Source: Luteimonas sp. MC1825
GTDB lineage: Bacteria; Pseudomonadota; Gammaproteobacteria; Xanthomonadales; Xanthomonadaceae
Length of the DNA: 64,000 nt
NCBI RefSeq assembly: GCF_014764385.1
Contig: NZ_CP061714.1
Span: forward strand, 2,851,490-2,915,489
Direction of reading: 5' to 3'
Both the position numbers and the translations under genes were made by a program. The stretch's first letter is position 1. Every line of letters begins with the position of its first letter. This document shows positions 10,733-22,834 of the stretch, piece after piece. Below the pieces are notes generated by a model. The model saw only the letters and a program-made list of their open reading frames with translations. It was not told the DNA's origin and made no database searches.

Positions 10733-12061
10733 TCAGCGTGCCAGCACGCGTGCCCCGCGCAGCTGCGCCACGCCGTCGACGACATCGGTCCACACCACGT
10801 GCGCCACGCCGTTGGCCACCTGCAGCTTCGGGAAGCCGGTGCCGCGGCCGCGGCCGGCGACCCGGGCCACCTGCAGGCGCTGGTATTCGGTGGCGAGGTC
10901 CGGCGAGCGGCGTGACAGCCACAGCGACTGGCCGTCGCCGTCCTCGCGCAGCCACAGCAGCCAGGCCTGGCCGTCGCCGAGCGCGACATCGACGCGGCCC
11001 TGCACCGCTTCGCCGCGGTCGAGTTCCACCGGTAGCGCGAACGTGGTGCCGGCATCATCGCTGTACGCGGCACGCACCTGCACCACGCCAGCGGGCGCGG
11101 TGTACCAGGCCACCACCGCCGAGTCGCCCTCGGCGGCGACCGCCGGGCCGTTGACCGGGCAGGCCGGCATGGTCCAGTCGTCGGCATGCACGCGCAGCGG
11201 GGTGATCCAGGCATCCCCGATCAGGCGCGTGGCCATGATGTCGCGCACCTCGCCCGCGGTGCGGCCGCGATAGACCAGCAGCGGTCCGCGCGCGGTCACC
11301 GCCACCGAAGTCTGGCAGCAGTCGCAGACGCTGGCGTCGATCTCCGTATCCAGGCTGCGGCGCAGCGTGGGGCCATAAACGGCGGCGCGCAGGGTCATCG
11401 CGCCTCCCGCGACCGCGCCGTGGGCATCGGCGTGGCCGGCGTCAACCGCGTCCCTGCCGGACGCGTCCCCGCCGGCGGCCGCCGCCGCGCTGTTGCGGCC
11501 ATCCAGCCAGGCGATGCCGAGGCTGTCGGGCGACTGCGGCCACAGCGACACGAAGCCGTGCTCGCTGGCGGTGCCGTCGTCGTGCGGGCTGAACGGCGTG
11601 CTCCAGCGCATGCCGCCGTCGCGCGAGTTGCTGAGCGCCACGTCGTAGGCGTGCGGCGCCGTGCCGTTCTTCTGCAGCCAGTGCGCCCACAGCGTGCCGT
11701 CGGCGGTGGCGGTGATGTGCGGCGTGTCGGCCCAGTTGACGAACATGCTCTGGCCGATGGCGATGGTGACCGGCGCGGTCTGCCAGCGCAGGTCGCCGGG
11801 GTGGTAGCTGGAGAACTGGAGGATGTGGCGGCGCCCGGGCTGCGAGTTGGTCCACGCCAGCAGCAGGCGGCCATCGGCGGCGCGTGCGAGGTCCGGCAGC
11901 GCCGAGCCCGGCTGCGTCGCCGGCAGCGGCCAGTCTTCGACCACGCGCGCCACGGCGGGATCGATGCCCGACGACGGCGCGGCAGCGGCGGGAGCCTCGG
12001 CCCCGCCGCCACATCCGGCGGCAAGGCCCAGCACGGCAAGGGCGAGGATGGCGATGCGCAT
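10733..12061 (-). CDS. Lipoprotein with beta-propeller/BNR-like (sialidase-fold) repeats
   Basis: 442-residue predicted lipoprotein: [17 protein letters not shown] ends in a lipobox with the acylated Cys at residue 17. The body has repeated W/D-rich strands such as [56 protein letters not shown] and [25 protein letters not shown], the Asp-box-like pattern of BNR/sialidase-fold propellers. A conspicuous CDCC motif ([13 protein letters not shown]) sits mid-protein and could bind metal or form disulfides. True sialidase catalytic residues are not evident, so no enzyme activity is assigned. ATG 12061 is chosen; a -10-like TACGCT lies exactly 6 nt upstream. The gene is convergent with tamB and divergent from the small gene at 12088. 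Confidence 0.65.
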   Translation of the reverse strand: MRIAILALAVLGLAAGCGGGAEAPAAAAPSSGIDPAVARVVEDWPLPATQPGSALPDLARAADGRLLLAWTNSQPGRRHILQFSSYHPGDLRWQTAPVTIAIGQSMFVNWADTPHITATADGTLWAHWLQKNGTAPHAYDVALSNSRDGGMRWSTPFSPHDDGTASEHGFVSLWPQSPDSLGIAWLDGRNSAAAAAGGDASGRDAVDAGHADAHGAVAGGAMTLRAAVYGPTLRRSLDTEIDASVCDCCQTSVAVTARGPLLVYRGRTAGEVRDIMATRLIGDAWITPLRVHADDWTMPACPVNGPAVAAEGDSAVVAWYTAPAGVVQVRAAYSDDAGTTFALPVELDRGEAVQGRVDVALGDGQAWLLWLREDGDGQSLWLSRRSPDLATEYQRLQVARVAGRGRGTGFPKLQVANGVAHVVWTDVVDGVAQLRGARVLAR

Positions 12062-12087
12062 CACCGCAGCGTACCGTGGGCCGCACC

Positions 12088-12495
12088 ATGTTCACCACCG
12101 TCGCCAGCTACAGCGATCCGCTCGAGGCGCACCTCGCCTGCGGGCTGCTGCAGGCCGAGGGCCTGGACGCGCGCCTGGACGACACCGGCACCGCGATCGC
12201 CAACTGGGAATGGCGGCTGGCGATCGGCGGCATGCGCCTGCGGGTGCCCGACGCGCAGGCGATCCACGCCCGGCGCGTGCTCGCCGAACTCGATGCCGGC
12301 GCCTACGCGCTCGACACCGCCGAAGACGAGGCCACCGACGCGGCCGAGGCGGCCGCCGACGACGCGCGCCTGCTGCCGCCCGACCGCGAATCGGTTTCCA
12401 GCCGCCTCGCCTGGGCGGCACTGATGCTGCTGGGCCTGCCGCTGCCGTGGCGCCGGCGCCGCGGCGCTGCCGACGAGGTCGTGCGCAAGGCCTGA
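12088..12495 (+). CDS. DUF2007-type putative signal-transducing protein
   Basis: 135-residue protein. Its N-terminal about 75 residues ([33 protein letters not shown], then [24 protein letters not shown]) match the DUF2007 pattern: a small alpha/beta domain with a VASYxDPxEAHLAxGLLxAEGI start, often annotated as putative signal transducing. A hydrophobic segment near residues 111-123 ([13 protein letters not shown]) followed by RRRRG may anchor or associate it with the membrane. The function of the family is not established. It starts 26 nt from the divergent lipoprotein start, and tex follows after 80 nt. Confidence 0.7.
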   Translation: MFTTVASYSDPLEAHLACGLLQAEGLDARLDDTGTAIANWEWRLAIGGMRLRVPDAQAIHARRVLAELDAGAYALDTAEDEATDAAEAAADDARLLPPDRESVSSRLAWAALMLLGLPLPWRRRRGAADEVVRKA

Positions 12496-12575
12496 GCGGC
12501 CGGCGCTGTCAACGGGTTACGCGCACCGGCGACGCGGGGGACAATCACCGGTCCGCGGCGCTGTGCAGCCGCTGC

Positions 12576-14966
<2,391 letters not shown>

Positions 14967-15064
14967 GGATGGCGGATGCGCGCGTGCCGCATGCACGCGG
15001 CTGGCACGCCTTGTTCAGCGCTGCGCGGTCTTCGCCCCGGTGCCGCGTGGGACAATGGCGCGCG

Positions 15065-15259
15065 ATGAAAACGCTCCATCCCGTCCCCGTCCCCGTCCCC
15101 GACCGCGACCCGCGCCCGGTACCGCCCGAGCCGCCGCTCCCCAGCGACTGCTGTGACAGCGGCTGCGATCCGTGCGTGAACGACAGCTACAGCGACGAGC
15201 TGCAGTACTACCGCGAGCGGCTGGCCCGCTGGCTCGAGCGCCACCCCGACGCCGGCTGA
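15065..15259 (+). CDS. Small oxidoreductase-like domain protein
   Basis: 64-residue protein with the Cys-rich core SDCCDSGCDPCVNDSYSDELQYYRERLARWLERH, which matches the oxidoreductase-like N-terminal domain (CCxSGCxPCVWDxYxxEL). The N-terminus is Pro/Val-rich (PVPVPVPDRDPRPVPPEPP), encoded by a CCCGTC tandem repeat. The ATG at 15065 is preferred over an in-frame start at 14969, because GACAAT, a plausible -10, lies 8 nt before it and the upstream part is not family-like. The function of these proteins is not established; the four Cys suggest metal or redox chemistry. Confidence 0.7.
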   Translation: MKTLHPVPVPVPDRDPRPVPPEPPLPSDCCDSGCDPCVNDSYSDELQYYRERLARWLERHPDAG

Positions 15260-15316
15260 GGCCGGCGCATCGGTGCCTGATGGCGCGGCGCCGCGCCACG
15301 CGCGACCTGCGCCTGA

Positions 15317-15358
15317 TTGATGCGGGTCAAGGCCCCGCGGCCGGCGGGTATCCATACT
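15317..15358 (+). promoter_or_regulatory. FNR/CRP-type activator box and -10 upstream of the porin
   Basis: TTGATGCGGGTCAA (15317-15330) matches the FNR/Anr consensus TTGAT-N4-ATCAA with one mismatch. A CATACT -10 sits at 15353-15358. If transcription starts near 15365, the box is centred at about -41.5, the classical class II activator position. Confidence 0.5.
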
Positions 15359-15425
15359 TCTCCACGATCCGGCGCAGCCTGTTTCCGCCCTGCCCCGGCA
15401 CCCGCATGGCCTGGAGATCGACAAC

Positions 15426-16596
15426 GTGTACGCGATTCAAGGCCGGCTCGCCCGGCGAACCCCGGCGCGTCACGCCGGACGCACTGCCCTGGCGCTCGCC
15501 CTGGCACTCGCCGCGGGCGGCGCGCAGGCCAGCGACGCGTGGCAAACCAGCGGCGACGTCCGCTTCGGCTACGTCGGCTCCGAAACGCGCGCCCGCAGCG
15601 GCGCCACCACCGACGCCGACAGCGTCCGCGCCAGGGTGCGCTTTCGCGTGCGCGGCGAGCTCGGCGGCGGCTGGCACGCCAGCGGTCGCGTGGCCGCACG
15701 CCTGGACAGCGAACAGGACGACGCGGAATTCTGGCTGCGGAGCTACGCGCCGGGCCCACAGGGGCTCGAGGATGGCCAGGCGACCATCGACGAGGCCTAC
15801 CTCGAATACCGTGCGGCGGAATCGCCCTGGAGCCTGCGCCTGGGCCGCTTCCAGGCCGCGTTCGCCATCGACGACATCATGAAGAAGTCGCTGGACCAGA
15901 ACGACAGCACCAACTTCGACATCACCTGGACCGATGGCGCCTGGTGGCAGTGGCGCGGCCAGGACTGGACCACGCACGTGATCGCGCGGCACAACGATCG
16001 CCGCGGGCCCACAGGCGCGCTGCGCCGCCCGCTGGACTTCGCCGATGGCGGCGCGCGCCGGCCTGTTCGTGGCGGCAGAATCGAAGACGGCCGTCGGCCC
16101 CGTGGTGCAGCGCATGGTCACGCTGACCTGGCTGCCATCCGCGCTGCGCACGAACGGCCTCGCCGACCCGGCGCTGGAGGACTACCTGGCGGTGACCGCG
16201 AAGGCCGCCGCCGAATGGCCCTTGGGCCAGGGCGGCACGAAGTTCCGGCTCGGTGGCGAGATCGGCTGGGCGCCCGACACGCCGCGCCGCGAGGCGGTCA
16301 ATTCAGGCACCGGCGAGGCTGACGCGCTGTCGTGGCAGGCCTCCTTCAGCTTCATGGACGTGCTGCCCGACCACGACTTCGGCATCGTCTACGGGCGCGT
16401 TGCCGACGGCTGGCTGCTGTCGAGCGACTTCCGCCCCAACGACGAGCTGCTCGAGGCGCGCTGGGTGTGGCAGGCCTCGAAGGCCTGGCAGATCGACGCG
16501 CGCATCCGCCGCCGCGAGGAGATCGACCTGCCCGCGAGCGCCGCCGGCCCGCGCCGGGACGACGACGTGTACGCGCGGGCGACGTGGAAGTTCTGA
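15426..16596 (+). pseudogene. Phosphate-selective-like outer-membrane porin, frameshifted
   Basis: Beta-barrel porin-like protein split over two frames. From GTG 15426 the first frame gives a signal peptide (LALALALAAGGAQA, cleaved before SDAWQTSG) and barrel strands such as GELGGGWHASGRVAARLDSE, SPWSLRLGRFQAAFAIDD and STNFDITWTDGAWWQW. The coherent sequence then continues one frame over, from ARAGLFVAAESKTAVGPVVQ to the terminal strand DDDVYARATWKF at 16596, which ends in the aromatic F of porins. The switch falls in a GCGCGCGC run at 16051-16058; adding one GC unit would restore DGGARAGLFVAAE. This may be a real null or phase-variable allele, or a sequence error. The intact product would be about 390 residues. 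Confidence 0.7.
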
Positions 16597-16633
16597 GCGG
16601 CGCACAGAACCTGCGCAGCGCGGACTGAGCCGC

Positions 16634-16665
16634 CGGCCGGCACCCGCAGCCGCGGATGCCGGCCG
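16634..16665. terminator. Possible bidirectional stem-loop between porin and hsp20
   Basis: CGGCCGGCA (16634-16642) and TGCCGGCCG (16657-16665) form a 9-bp stem around a 14-nt loop in the 89-bp convergent gap. It lacks a U-tract, so termination is only inferred from position. Confidence 0.35.
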
Positions 16666-16685
16666 ACCCTGGCCTTGGCGCGGCG

Positions 16686-17171
16686 TTATCCGCCGTTCTG
16701 TTGCGTCGTGGTGCGTGCACCCACCTGGATCCGGCGCGGGGTGGTTTCCGGCCGCTTCGGAATGACGATCTCGAGCACGCCGTGCTCGCCGCTCGCCGAA
16801 ATTCGGTCCGGATCGGCGCTGTCGGGCAGTGCAAACCGGCGATGGAAGATGCCGTGGCTGCGCTCGATGCGCGAGAACTGCTCGCCTCCTTCGCGGGTCA
16901 CGCTGCTGCGCTCGCCCTTCAGCGTGAGCAGCCCCTTGTCCATCTGGATCTCGATGTCCTTGGGGTCGACGCCGGGAATGTCGGCATAGAGCACGAAGCG
17001 GTCGTGTTCTTCCTTGATGTCGACGCGTGGCGCCCACTGGCTGGTGACCACCGACGACTCGTCGTTGCCGGTTTCGCCCATCAGGTTGCCGCCGAAGAGG
17101 CGGTCGAAGAGCTGGCCCATCGGGTCCTGGGCGCGCGGCCACTGGTCGCGCTGGCGGCTGATCTGGTTCAT
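16686..17171 (-). CDS. Small heat shock protein Hsp20/IbpA family
   Basis: 161-residue ATP-independent holdase chaperone that binds unfolding proteins. The alpha-crystallin domain spans about residues 45-145: WAPRVDIKEEHDRFVLYADIPGVDPKDIEIQ, then LTLKGERSS, ending with the conserved GVLEIVIPKRPE. The C-terminal RRIQV is an I-x-I/V-like oligomerization motif. ATG 17171 is fixed by a strong Shine-Dalgarno (GGAGGAG, 8-9 nt upstream). The 5' leader contains a GCGGGC/GCCCGC stem but no clear ROSE-type thermometer occluding the Shine-Dalgarno. Confidence 0.92.
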   Translation of the reverse strand: MNQISRQRDQWPRAQDPMGQLFDRLFGGNLMGETGNDESSVVTSQWAPRVDIKEEHDRFVLYADIPGVDPKDIEIQMDKGLLTLKGERSSVTREGGEQFSRIERSHGIFHRRFALPDSADPDRISASGEHGVLEIVIPKRPETTPRRIQVGARTTTQQNGG

Positions 17172-17220
17172 ATGTTCTCCTCCGTTGTTGCCGGGCGGGC
17201 ACGTCAGCCCGCCAGTGGCG

Positions 17221-17248
17221 GAGATAGGAACGGCGGAACCGTGATCAA
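17221..17248 (-). promoter_or_regulatory. hsp20 promoter (sigma32- or sigma70-like)
   Basis: On the minus strand CTTGATC and CCTATCTCC are 14 nt apart, loosely resembling a sigma32 promoter (CTTGAAA/CCCCATnT). The same bases read as TTGATC-16-TATCTC for sigma70. Heat-shock control is inferred mainly from gene identity. Confidence 0.4.
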
Positions 17249-17288
17249 GGTGGCGGCGGCCGCATCGCGCGTCCACCGTTGCCTGCCG

Positions 17289-19172
<1,884 letters not shown>

Positions 19173-19178
19173 GTCGCG

Positions 19179-19184
19179 ATTATC
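19179..19184 (-). promoter_or_regulatory. -10 box of predicted leaderless mnmG transcript
   Basis: GATAAT on the minus strand is separated from the mnmG ATG by exactly 6 nt (GCGACA read backwards from the start). A recognisable -35 is weak. Confidence 0.55.
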
Positions 19185-19222
19185 GCGTTTGCCCGTGGCG
19201 TGTACACGCGCGCGCGGAAAGT

Positions 19223-19238
19223 TGGCACGCAACCTGCA
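19223..19238 (+). promoter_or_regulatory. Sigma54 (RpoN) promoter
   Basis: TGGCACGCAACCTGCA matches TGGCACG-N4-TTGCW at all but one position. The invariant GG (19224-19225) and GC (19236-19237) have the required 10-nt spacing. The start site is predicted about 12 nt after the GC, near 19248. No downstream coding gene follows in this orientation, but a terminator does. Confidence 0.7.
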
Positions 19239-19247
19239 TTCTGTTCT

Positions 19248-19370
19248 GGCGCACCCGGAATGGCCAACGACCCCGAAGGGACGTGGCCGGAGATTGGAAC
19301 AGGGCTGGCCAGGCGCATTCCGGGGAAGCGAAGGGGCCGAACGTCGGGGGACGTTCGGCCCCGTTTTTTT
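19248..19370 (+). ncRNA. Candidate sigma54-dependent small RNA (about 120 nt)
   Basis: The interval between the sigma54 promoter and a strong intrinsic terminator has no plausible ORF with a ribosome-binding site but folds well. CCCGGAATG (19254-19262) pairs perfectly with CATTCCGGG (19316-19324). Inside this, GCCA/TGGC (19263-19266/19284-19287) encloses CCC-CGAA-GGG. The 3' end is the terminator hairpin with a G-rich loop (CGGGGG). Five GGA trinucleotides occur, several in predicted loops, compatible with (not proof of) CsrA/RsmA binding. No known family is recognised by eye. The RNA boundaries are inferred from the promoter and terminator. Confidence 0.6.
19333..19370 (+). terminator. Strong Rho-independent terminator
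   Basis: GGGGCCGAACGT (19333-19344) pairs perfectly with ACGTTCGGCCCC (19351-19362), giving a 12-bp stem and 6-nt loop followed by G and seven T. No plus-strand coding gene precedes it, which supports a short non-coding transcript. Confidence 0.88.
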
Positions 19371-19578
19371 GGCCGGAGAACGGGCCAGTGGCGCCGGTGA
19401 GGCGCCGACGCCCGGCGGGAGCGGAACAGGGGGGATCCGGGATCCCCCGCCGGGTGTCGACAATCGTCAGACCAAATTACGTCCCAAAGCGACGCATCGG
19501 GTCAGTTGGCCTAGCTTGCGACCATGGCGGCCACCTTTGCAAGCGGCAATATGTTTCAAGGACGCGACGCAGGTCGCG
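19371..19578. other. Gene-free stretch with a second stem-loop
   Basis: CCCGGCGG (19411-19418) can pair with CCGCCGGG (19447-19454). An overlapping inner alternative, GGGGGAT/ATCCCCC, flanks CCGGG. There is no T-tract. A CGCGAC-CTGC-GTCGCG hairpin (19563-19578, read on the minus strand) lies directly after the stop of the Gly/Tyr-rich lipoprotein and may be its weak terminator. The AT-richer part (about 19455-19560) shows no ORF or clear promoter. Confidence 0.4.
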
Positions 19579-20379
19579 TTACGGGGCCTCGGTCAGCACC
19601 TCGCGCGTGCTGCGGCGCTCGCTCGCGCCACGCGCCGGCGCGCGCACGGCGGGTCGCGCAGCCGACGTGCCGCTGCGCTCCACCTGGCGCGACGGCATGG
19701 CGCGCCGTGCCGGCGCCTGCTGCCGTGCCGCCGGTGCCGGCATCGCCATCGCGTCGGGGCGCTGACGCATTGCCGGCGCGCGCAGCCTGGCACCGCCAGC
19801 CTCGGCGCCGCCAGCCTGCAACCGGGACTCCGGCATCCGCAGCGACGCGCGCGGGTCCGGCGCCGGCCGTTGCAGCGGGCGCTCACGCATGCGCGAAGGC
19901 TGCCGGTCCACGGGGGCCGGTGCGCCCAGGCGTCCGGGCGTGGGCGTGATCGTGCGCCCGGGTCGCGTCTGCCAGCCGTCGCGGATCACGGGTCGCGCCT
20001 GCGACTGGCTCGGACCTTGGGGAATGCCCATGCCCGGCCGATCCGGCCGATCCGGACGCCCCTGGTGCGGTGGACGGTGTGGCGGGCGGTACGGCGGGTA
20101 ATAGCCGTAGCCAGGCCAGCCGTACCACGAGGCGCCGCCGTACCACGGCGATCCGTATCCGCCGTAATAGCGATCGTACGCGCCGTAGCCGAAGCCGCCG
20201 TAGGGCACGCCATACCCGTAGCCGCCGTAGCCGTAGCCGCCATAGCCGTAGCTGGAGCCGCCGCCGTGGTAGTAATCGCCGTAGGCGTCGTATCCACCGT
20301 GGCCGCTGTAGCCGTAGCCGGTTACGCAGCCGCCGAGCACGAGCGCGGCGCCGGCGGCGAGAAGGAACTTGCGGATCAT
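19579..20379 (-). CDS. Gly/Tyr-rich lipoprotein, function unknown
   Basis: 266-residue predicted outer-envelope lipoprotein: MIRKFLLAAGAALVLGGC gives a lipobox with Cys18. Residues about 20-95 are Gly/Tyr-rich with GYGGYG-type repeats, followed by a Pro/Arg segment (PPYRPPHRPPHQGRPDRPDRPG) and an Arg/Ala/Pro-rich C-terminal half. This low-complexity composition suggests a disordered, surface- or peptidoglycan-associated protein; no enzymatic domain is seen. ATG 20379 is selected because AGGGG lies about 8 nt upstream; an in-frame ATG at 20385 is too close to it. Confidence 0.65.
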   Translation of the reverse strand: MIRKFLLAAGAALVLGGCVTGYGYSGHGGYDAYGDYYHGGGSSYGYGGYGYGGYGYGVPYGGFGYGAYDRYYGGYGSPWYGGASWYGWPGYGYYPPYRPPHRPPHQGRPDRPDRPGMGIPQGPSQSQARPVIRDGWQTRPGRTITPTPGRLGAPAPVDRQPSRMRERPLQRPAPDPRASLRMPESRLQAGGAEAGGARLRAPAMRQRPDAMAMPAPAARQQAPARRAMPSRQVERSGTSAARPAVRAPARGASERRSTREVLTEAP

Positions 20380-20501
20380 GACCATTCCCCTGCAGGTGTG
20401 CCGGACCAGAGTCGGCCCAAGCCGTTGAATTGGCGCTTAACCCACCCCCGTTTGCAAGGAATTCAGCTGAACGGCTCAGTCATCCCGGTTAATCTGGCGA
20501 C

Positions 20502-21458
20502 ATGCCCGACGCCCTGCCCAGCTTCGACGACGTGCTTGGCGCCGCCGCCCGCATCGCGGCGCACGCCTGCGTCACGCCGGTGTTCCGCTCGCGCGGCCTG
20601 GATGCCGTAGCCGGCTGCACCCTCGCGTTCAAGGCCGAGCACCTGCAGCGCGCGGGCGCGTTCAAGTTCCGCGGCGCCTGCAATGCGGTGTGGTCACTGC
20701 CCGAAGCCCTGGCCGCACGCGGCGTGGTGACCCACTCGTCTGGCAACCACGGCGGCGCGCTGGCGCTGGCCGCGGCGACCCGCGGCCTGTCCTGCCACGT
20801 GGTGGTTCCGGCGGATGCGGTGCGCACCAAGCTGGCGGCGATCGCCGGCTACGGCGCGGTGCTGCACCGCTGCGCGCCCGGCATCGCCGCCCGCGAGGTG
20901 GCCTGCGCCGACATCCAGGCCGCCAGCGGCGCGACGCTGGTCCACCCCTACGCCGATCCGATGGTGATCGCCGGCCAAGGCACTGCGGCGCTGGAGCTGC
21001 TCGCCGAGGCCGGCGCGCTCGACGCCGTGGTGGTGCCGGTGGGCGGCGGTGGCCTGGCCGCGGGTACCGCGCTCACGCTGGCCGCGCGCGCACCGGACTG
21101 CCGCCTGGTACTGGCCGAGCCACGTGGCGCCGCAGACACGCAGGCGTCGCTGGCGCGCGGCGAGCGGGTCACCGGCCTGGTGCCGGACACGGTCTGCGAC
21201 GGCCTGCGCGGCACGCTGGGCGCCCCCGGCTTCGCGCTGCTGCGCGAACATGGTGCCGAGGTCATCCTGGTCGACGATGCCGACACGATCGCCGCGATGC
21301 GCCTGCTGTGGCAGCGCCTGAAGCAGGTCGTCGAGCCGTCGTCGGCGATCGCGTTGGCCGCGGTGCTCGGCCAGCGCGAGCGCTTCGCCGGCCAGCGCGT
21401 GGGCGTGGTGCTGTCGGGCGGCAACGTCGATCTCGACGCATTGCCGTGGCTCGCATGA
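20502..21458 (+). CDS. PLP-dependent threonine/serine dehydratase-like enzyme
   Basis: 318-residue fold-type II PLP enzyme related to serine racemase and threonine dehydratase. The cofactor lysine is in GAFKFRGA near residue 54. SSGNHGGALALAA is the substrate/PLP Asn-Gly loop, and VPVGGGGLAAG (about residue 176) is the glycine-rich phosphate loop. There is no C-terminal ACT regulatory domain, so it is the catabolic or racemase-like form. The substrate (Thr, Ser or a hydroxy-amino acid) cannot be fixed from sequence. The downstream ydcF-like gene overlaps by 4 nt (ATGA), indicating translational coupling. Confidence 0.83.
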   Translation: MPDALPSFDDVLGAAARIAAHACVTPVFRSRGLDAVAGCTLAFKAEHLQRAGAFKFRGACNAVWSLPEALAARGVVTHSSGNHGGALALAAATRGLSCHVVVPADAVRTKLAAIAGYGAVLHRCAPGIAAREVACADIQAASGATLVHPYADPMVIAGQGTAALELLAEAGALDAVVVPVGGGGLAAGTALTLAARAPDCRLVLAEPRGAADTQASLARGERVTGLVPDTVCDGLRGTLGAPGFALLREHGAEVILVDDADTIAAMRLLWQRLKQVVEPSSAIALAAVLGQRERFAGQRVGVVLSGGNVDLDALPWLA

Positions 21459-22078
21459 GCCGACGCCGCACCGCGCGCCGGCGGCAGCCGCGCCGGCACG
21501 GCTTCCGCTGGCTGCCGCGCCTCGTGTTGCTGTGCCTGCTGTGGCTGGCGGGGGTGGCGGCGTGGATCGTGTACGTGGGCGGCCGCGACCAGGCCGGGCC
21601 GGCCGATGCCATCGTGGTGCTGGGCGCCGCCGCCTACGACACGCGGCCGTCGCCGGTGTTCACCGAGCGCATCCGCCACGGCATCGCGCTCTACGAGCGC
21701 GGCTTCGCGCCGACCCTGCTGTTCACCGGCGGCTACGGCAGCGGCGCGCGCTTCTCCGAATCGCAGGTCGCGCGCACCTACGCGCTGCGCCAGGGCGTGC
21801 CGGGCGACGCGATCCTGATCGAAACCCTGTCGCGCACCACCTACCAGAACCTGGCGCAGGCGCGCGATGTGCTGAGCGAACACGGGCTGCAGCGCGTGAT
21901 CGTGGTCAGCGACCCGCTGCACATGGCGCGCGCGCTGCGGCTGTGCCGCCGGCTCGGCATCGATGCGCTCGGTTCGCCCACGCCGAGCAGCCGCTTCCGC
22001 AGCTTCCGCACGCAGTGGCGGTTCCTGGCGCGCGAGGTGTACTTCTTCCACCGCGACCTGGTGGTCAAGCCCGAGTAG
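21455..22078 (+). CDS. YdcF family (DUF218) membrane protein
   Basis: 207 residues with one N-terminal transmembrane helix (about residues 22-40, LPRLVLLCLLWLAGVAAWIVYV) after an Arg-rich cytosolic start. The DUF218 domain follows: DAIVVLGAAAYDTRPSPVFTERIRHGIALYERG, LLFTGGYGSG, ESQVARTYALRQGVP, ETLSRTTYQNL and VIVVSDPLHMARA. Relatives (YdcF, SanA, ElyC) act on the envelope, and ElyC affects lipid-carrier recycling, but biochemical roles are poorly defined. It overlaps the upstream stop by 4 nt. Confidence 0.83.
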   Translation: MSRRRTARRRQPRRHGFRWLPRLVLLCLLWLAGVAAWIVYVGGRDQAGPADAIVVLGAAAYDTRPSPVFTERIRHGIALYERGFAPTLLFTGGYGSGARFSESQVARTYALRQGVPGDAILIETLSRTTYQNLAQARDVLSEHGLQRVIVVSDPLHMARALRLCRRLGIDALGSPTPSSRFRSFRTQWRFLAREVYFFHRDLVVKPE

Positions 22079-22095
22079 GCGGCAAGGTTGCCCGC

Positions 22096-22788
22096 TCAGG
22101 GCGCCGCGGACACCAGCGTCAGGCCCTCGCGCAGCAGCCAGCGGGTCGCCGCGGCACGCTCGGCCAGCGGCACGTCGACCAGCACGCCCACCAGCCAGCG
22201 GAACGAACGGCAGCGCGCCTCGCGGCTGGCGGCATCGCGGCCTTCGGACATCAACCCGGCCATGAAGCCGTCATGCAGGAAGGTCGCGCTGACCGCCGCG
22301 GACTTCAGTACCTGCCGCGCCTGCACCGGATCATAGGGCTGCGGCTGGCCCTGCAGGCCGGCGAGTGCGACGTCGGTGAAGGCGAGCGCGAAGCGCTCGC
22401 GGCTGGCGCTGCCGAGGCGGTCGACCGTGCGCTGGAACGCGGGGACATCGCGCGCCGCGTCGGGTTCGAACAGCGCGCACAGCGCCTGCGATTCATCGGG
22501 CAGGCGCGAACTGGCGTGCACGGCATGGAACAGCCGGTCGATGGCCGCATCCGGCGCGCGCAGCAGCACGTCCTCGCCCAGCGCCAGCACCTGGCTGGCA
22601 TCGATCCGCGACAGGTCGATGTTGTAGCGCTGCGCGCTGGCGGTTGAGGCGGCGCCGGCCAGCAGCACGGCCACGGCGGCGTGGCCGGCGAACCGGCGCA
22701 GCGACCGGCGCGGTGCGCGGGCGGCGAGGGTGCCGGTTGCGACGCGCGCGTTGCGCACCGCGATGTTGCGGGATGTGTGGTTGCTCAT
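22096..22788 (-). CDS. Conserved exported protein, function unknown
   Basis: 230 residues with a twin-Arg-like, Arg-rich N-terminus (ARAPRRSLRRFAGHAAVAVLLAGAASTASA) that reads as a signal peptide; a mature start at QRYNIDLSRIDASQVL is likely. The remainder is helical (ALCALFEPDAARDVPAFQRTVDRLG, SFRWLVGVLVDVPLAERAAATRWLL) without recognised catalytic motifs. TACACT ends exactly 6 nt before ATG 22788, predicting a leaderless mRNA independent of the bio operon. The stop is 17 nt from the convergent ydcF-like gene. Confidence 0.6.
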   Translation of the reverse strand: MSNHTSRNIAVRNARVATGTLAARAPRRSLRRFAGHAAVAVLLAGAASTASAQRYNIDLSRIDASQVLALGEDVLLRAPDAAIDRLFHAVHASSRLPDESQALCALFEPDAARDVPAFQRTVDRLGSASRERFALAFTDVALAGLQGQPQPYDPVQARQVLKSAAVSATFLHDGFMAGLMSEGRDAASREARCRSFRWLVGVLVDVPLAERAAATRWLLREGLTLVSAAP

Positions 22789-22794
22789 CCGCGG

Positions 22795-22800
22795 AGTGTA
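22795..22800 (-). promoter_or_regulatory. -10 box of predicted leaderless transcript (exported protein)
   Basis: TACACT on the minus strand, followed by CCGCGG and the ATG at 22788. It lies in the 46-bp gap after bioC. Confidence 0.4.
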
Positions 22801-22834
22801 GGCAGCGCCGGTGTGCGTTCGCTGAACCCGCGGC

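Noticed and set aside
15078..15105. CCCGTC tandem repeat as a regulatory array
   Set aside because: It is in frame in the small oxidoreductase-like gene and simply encodes PVPVPV.
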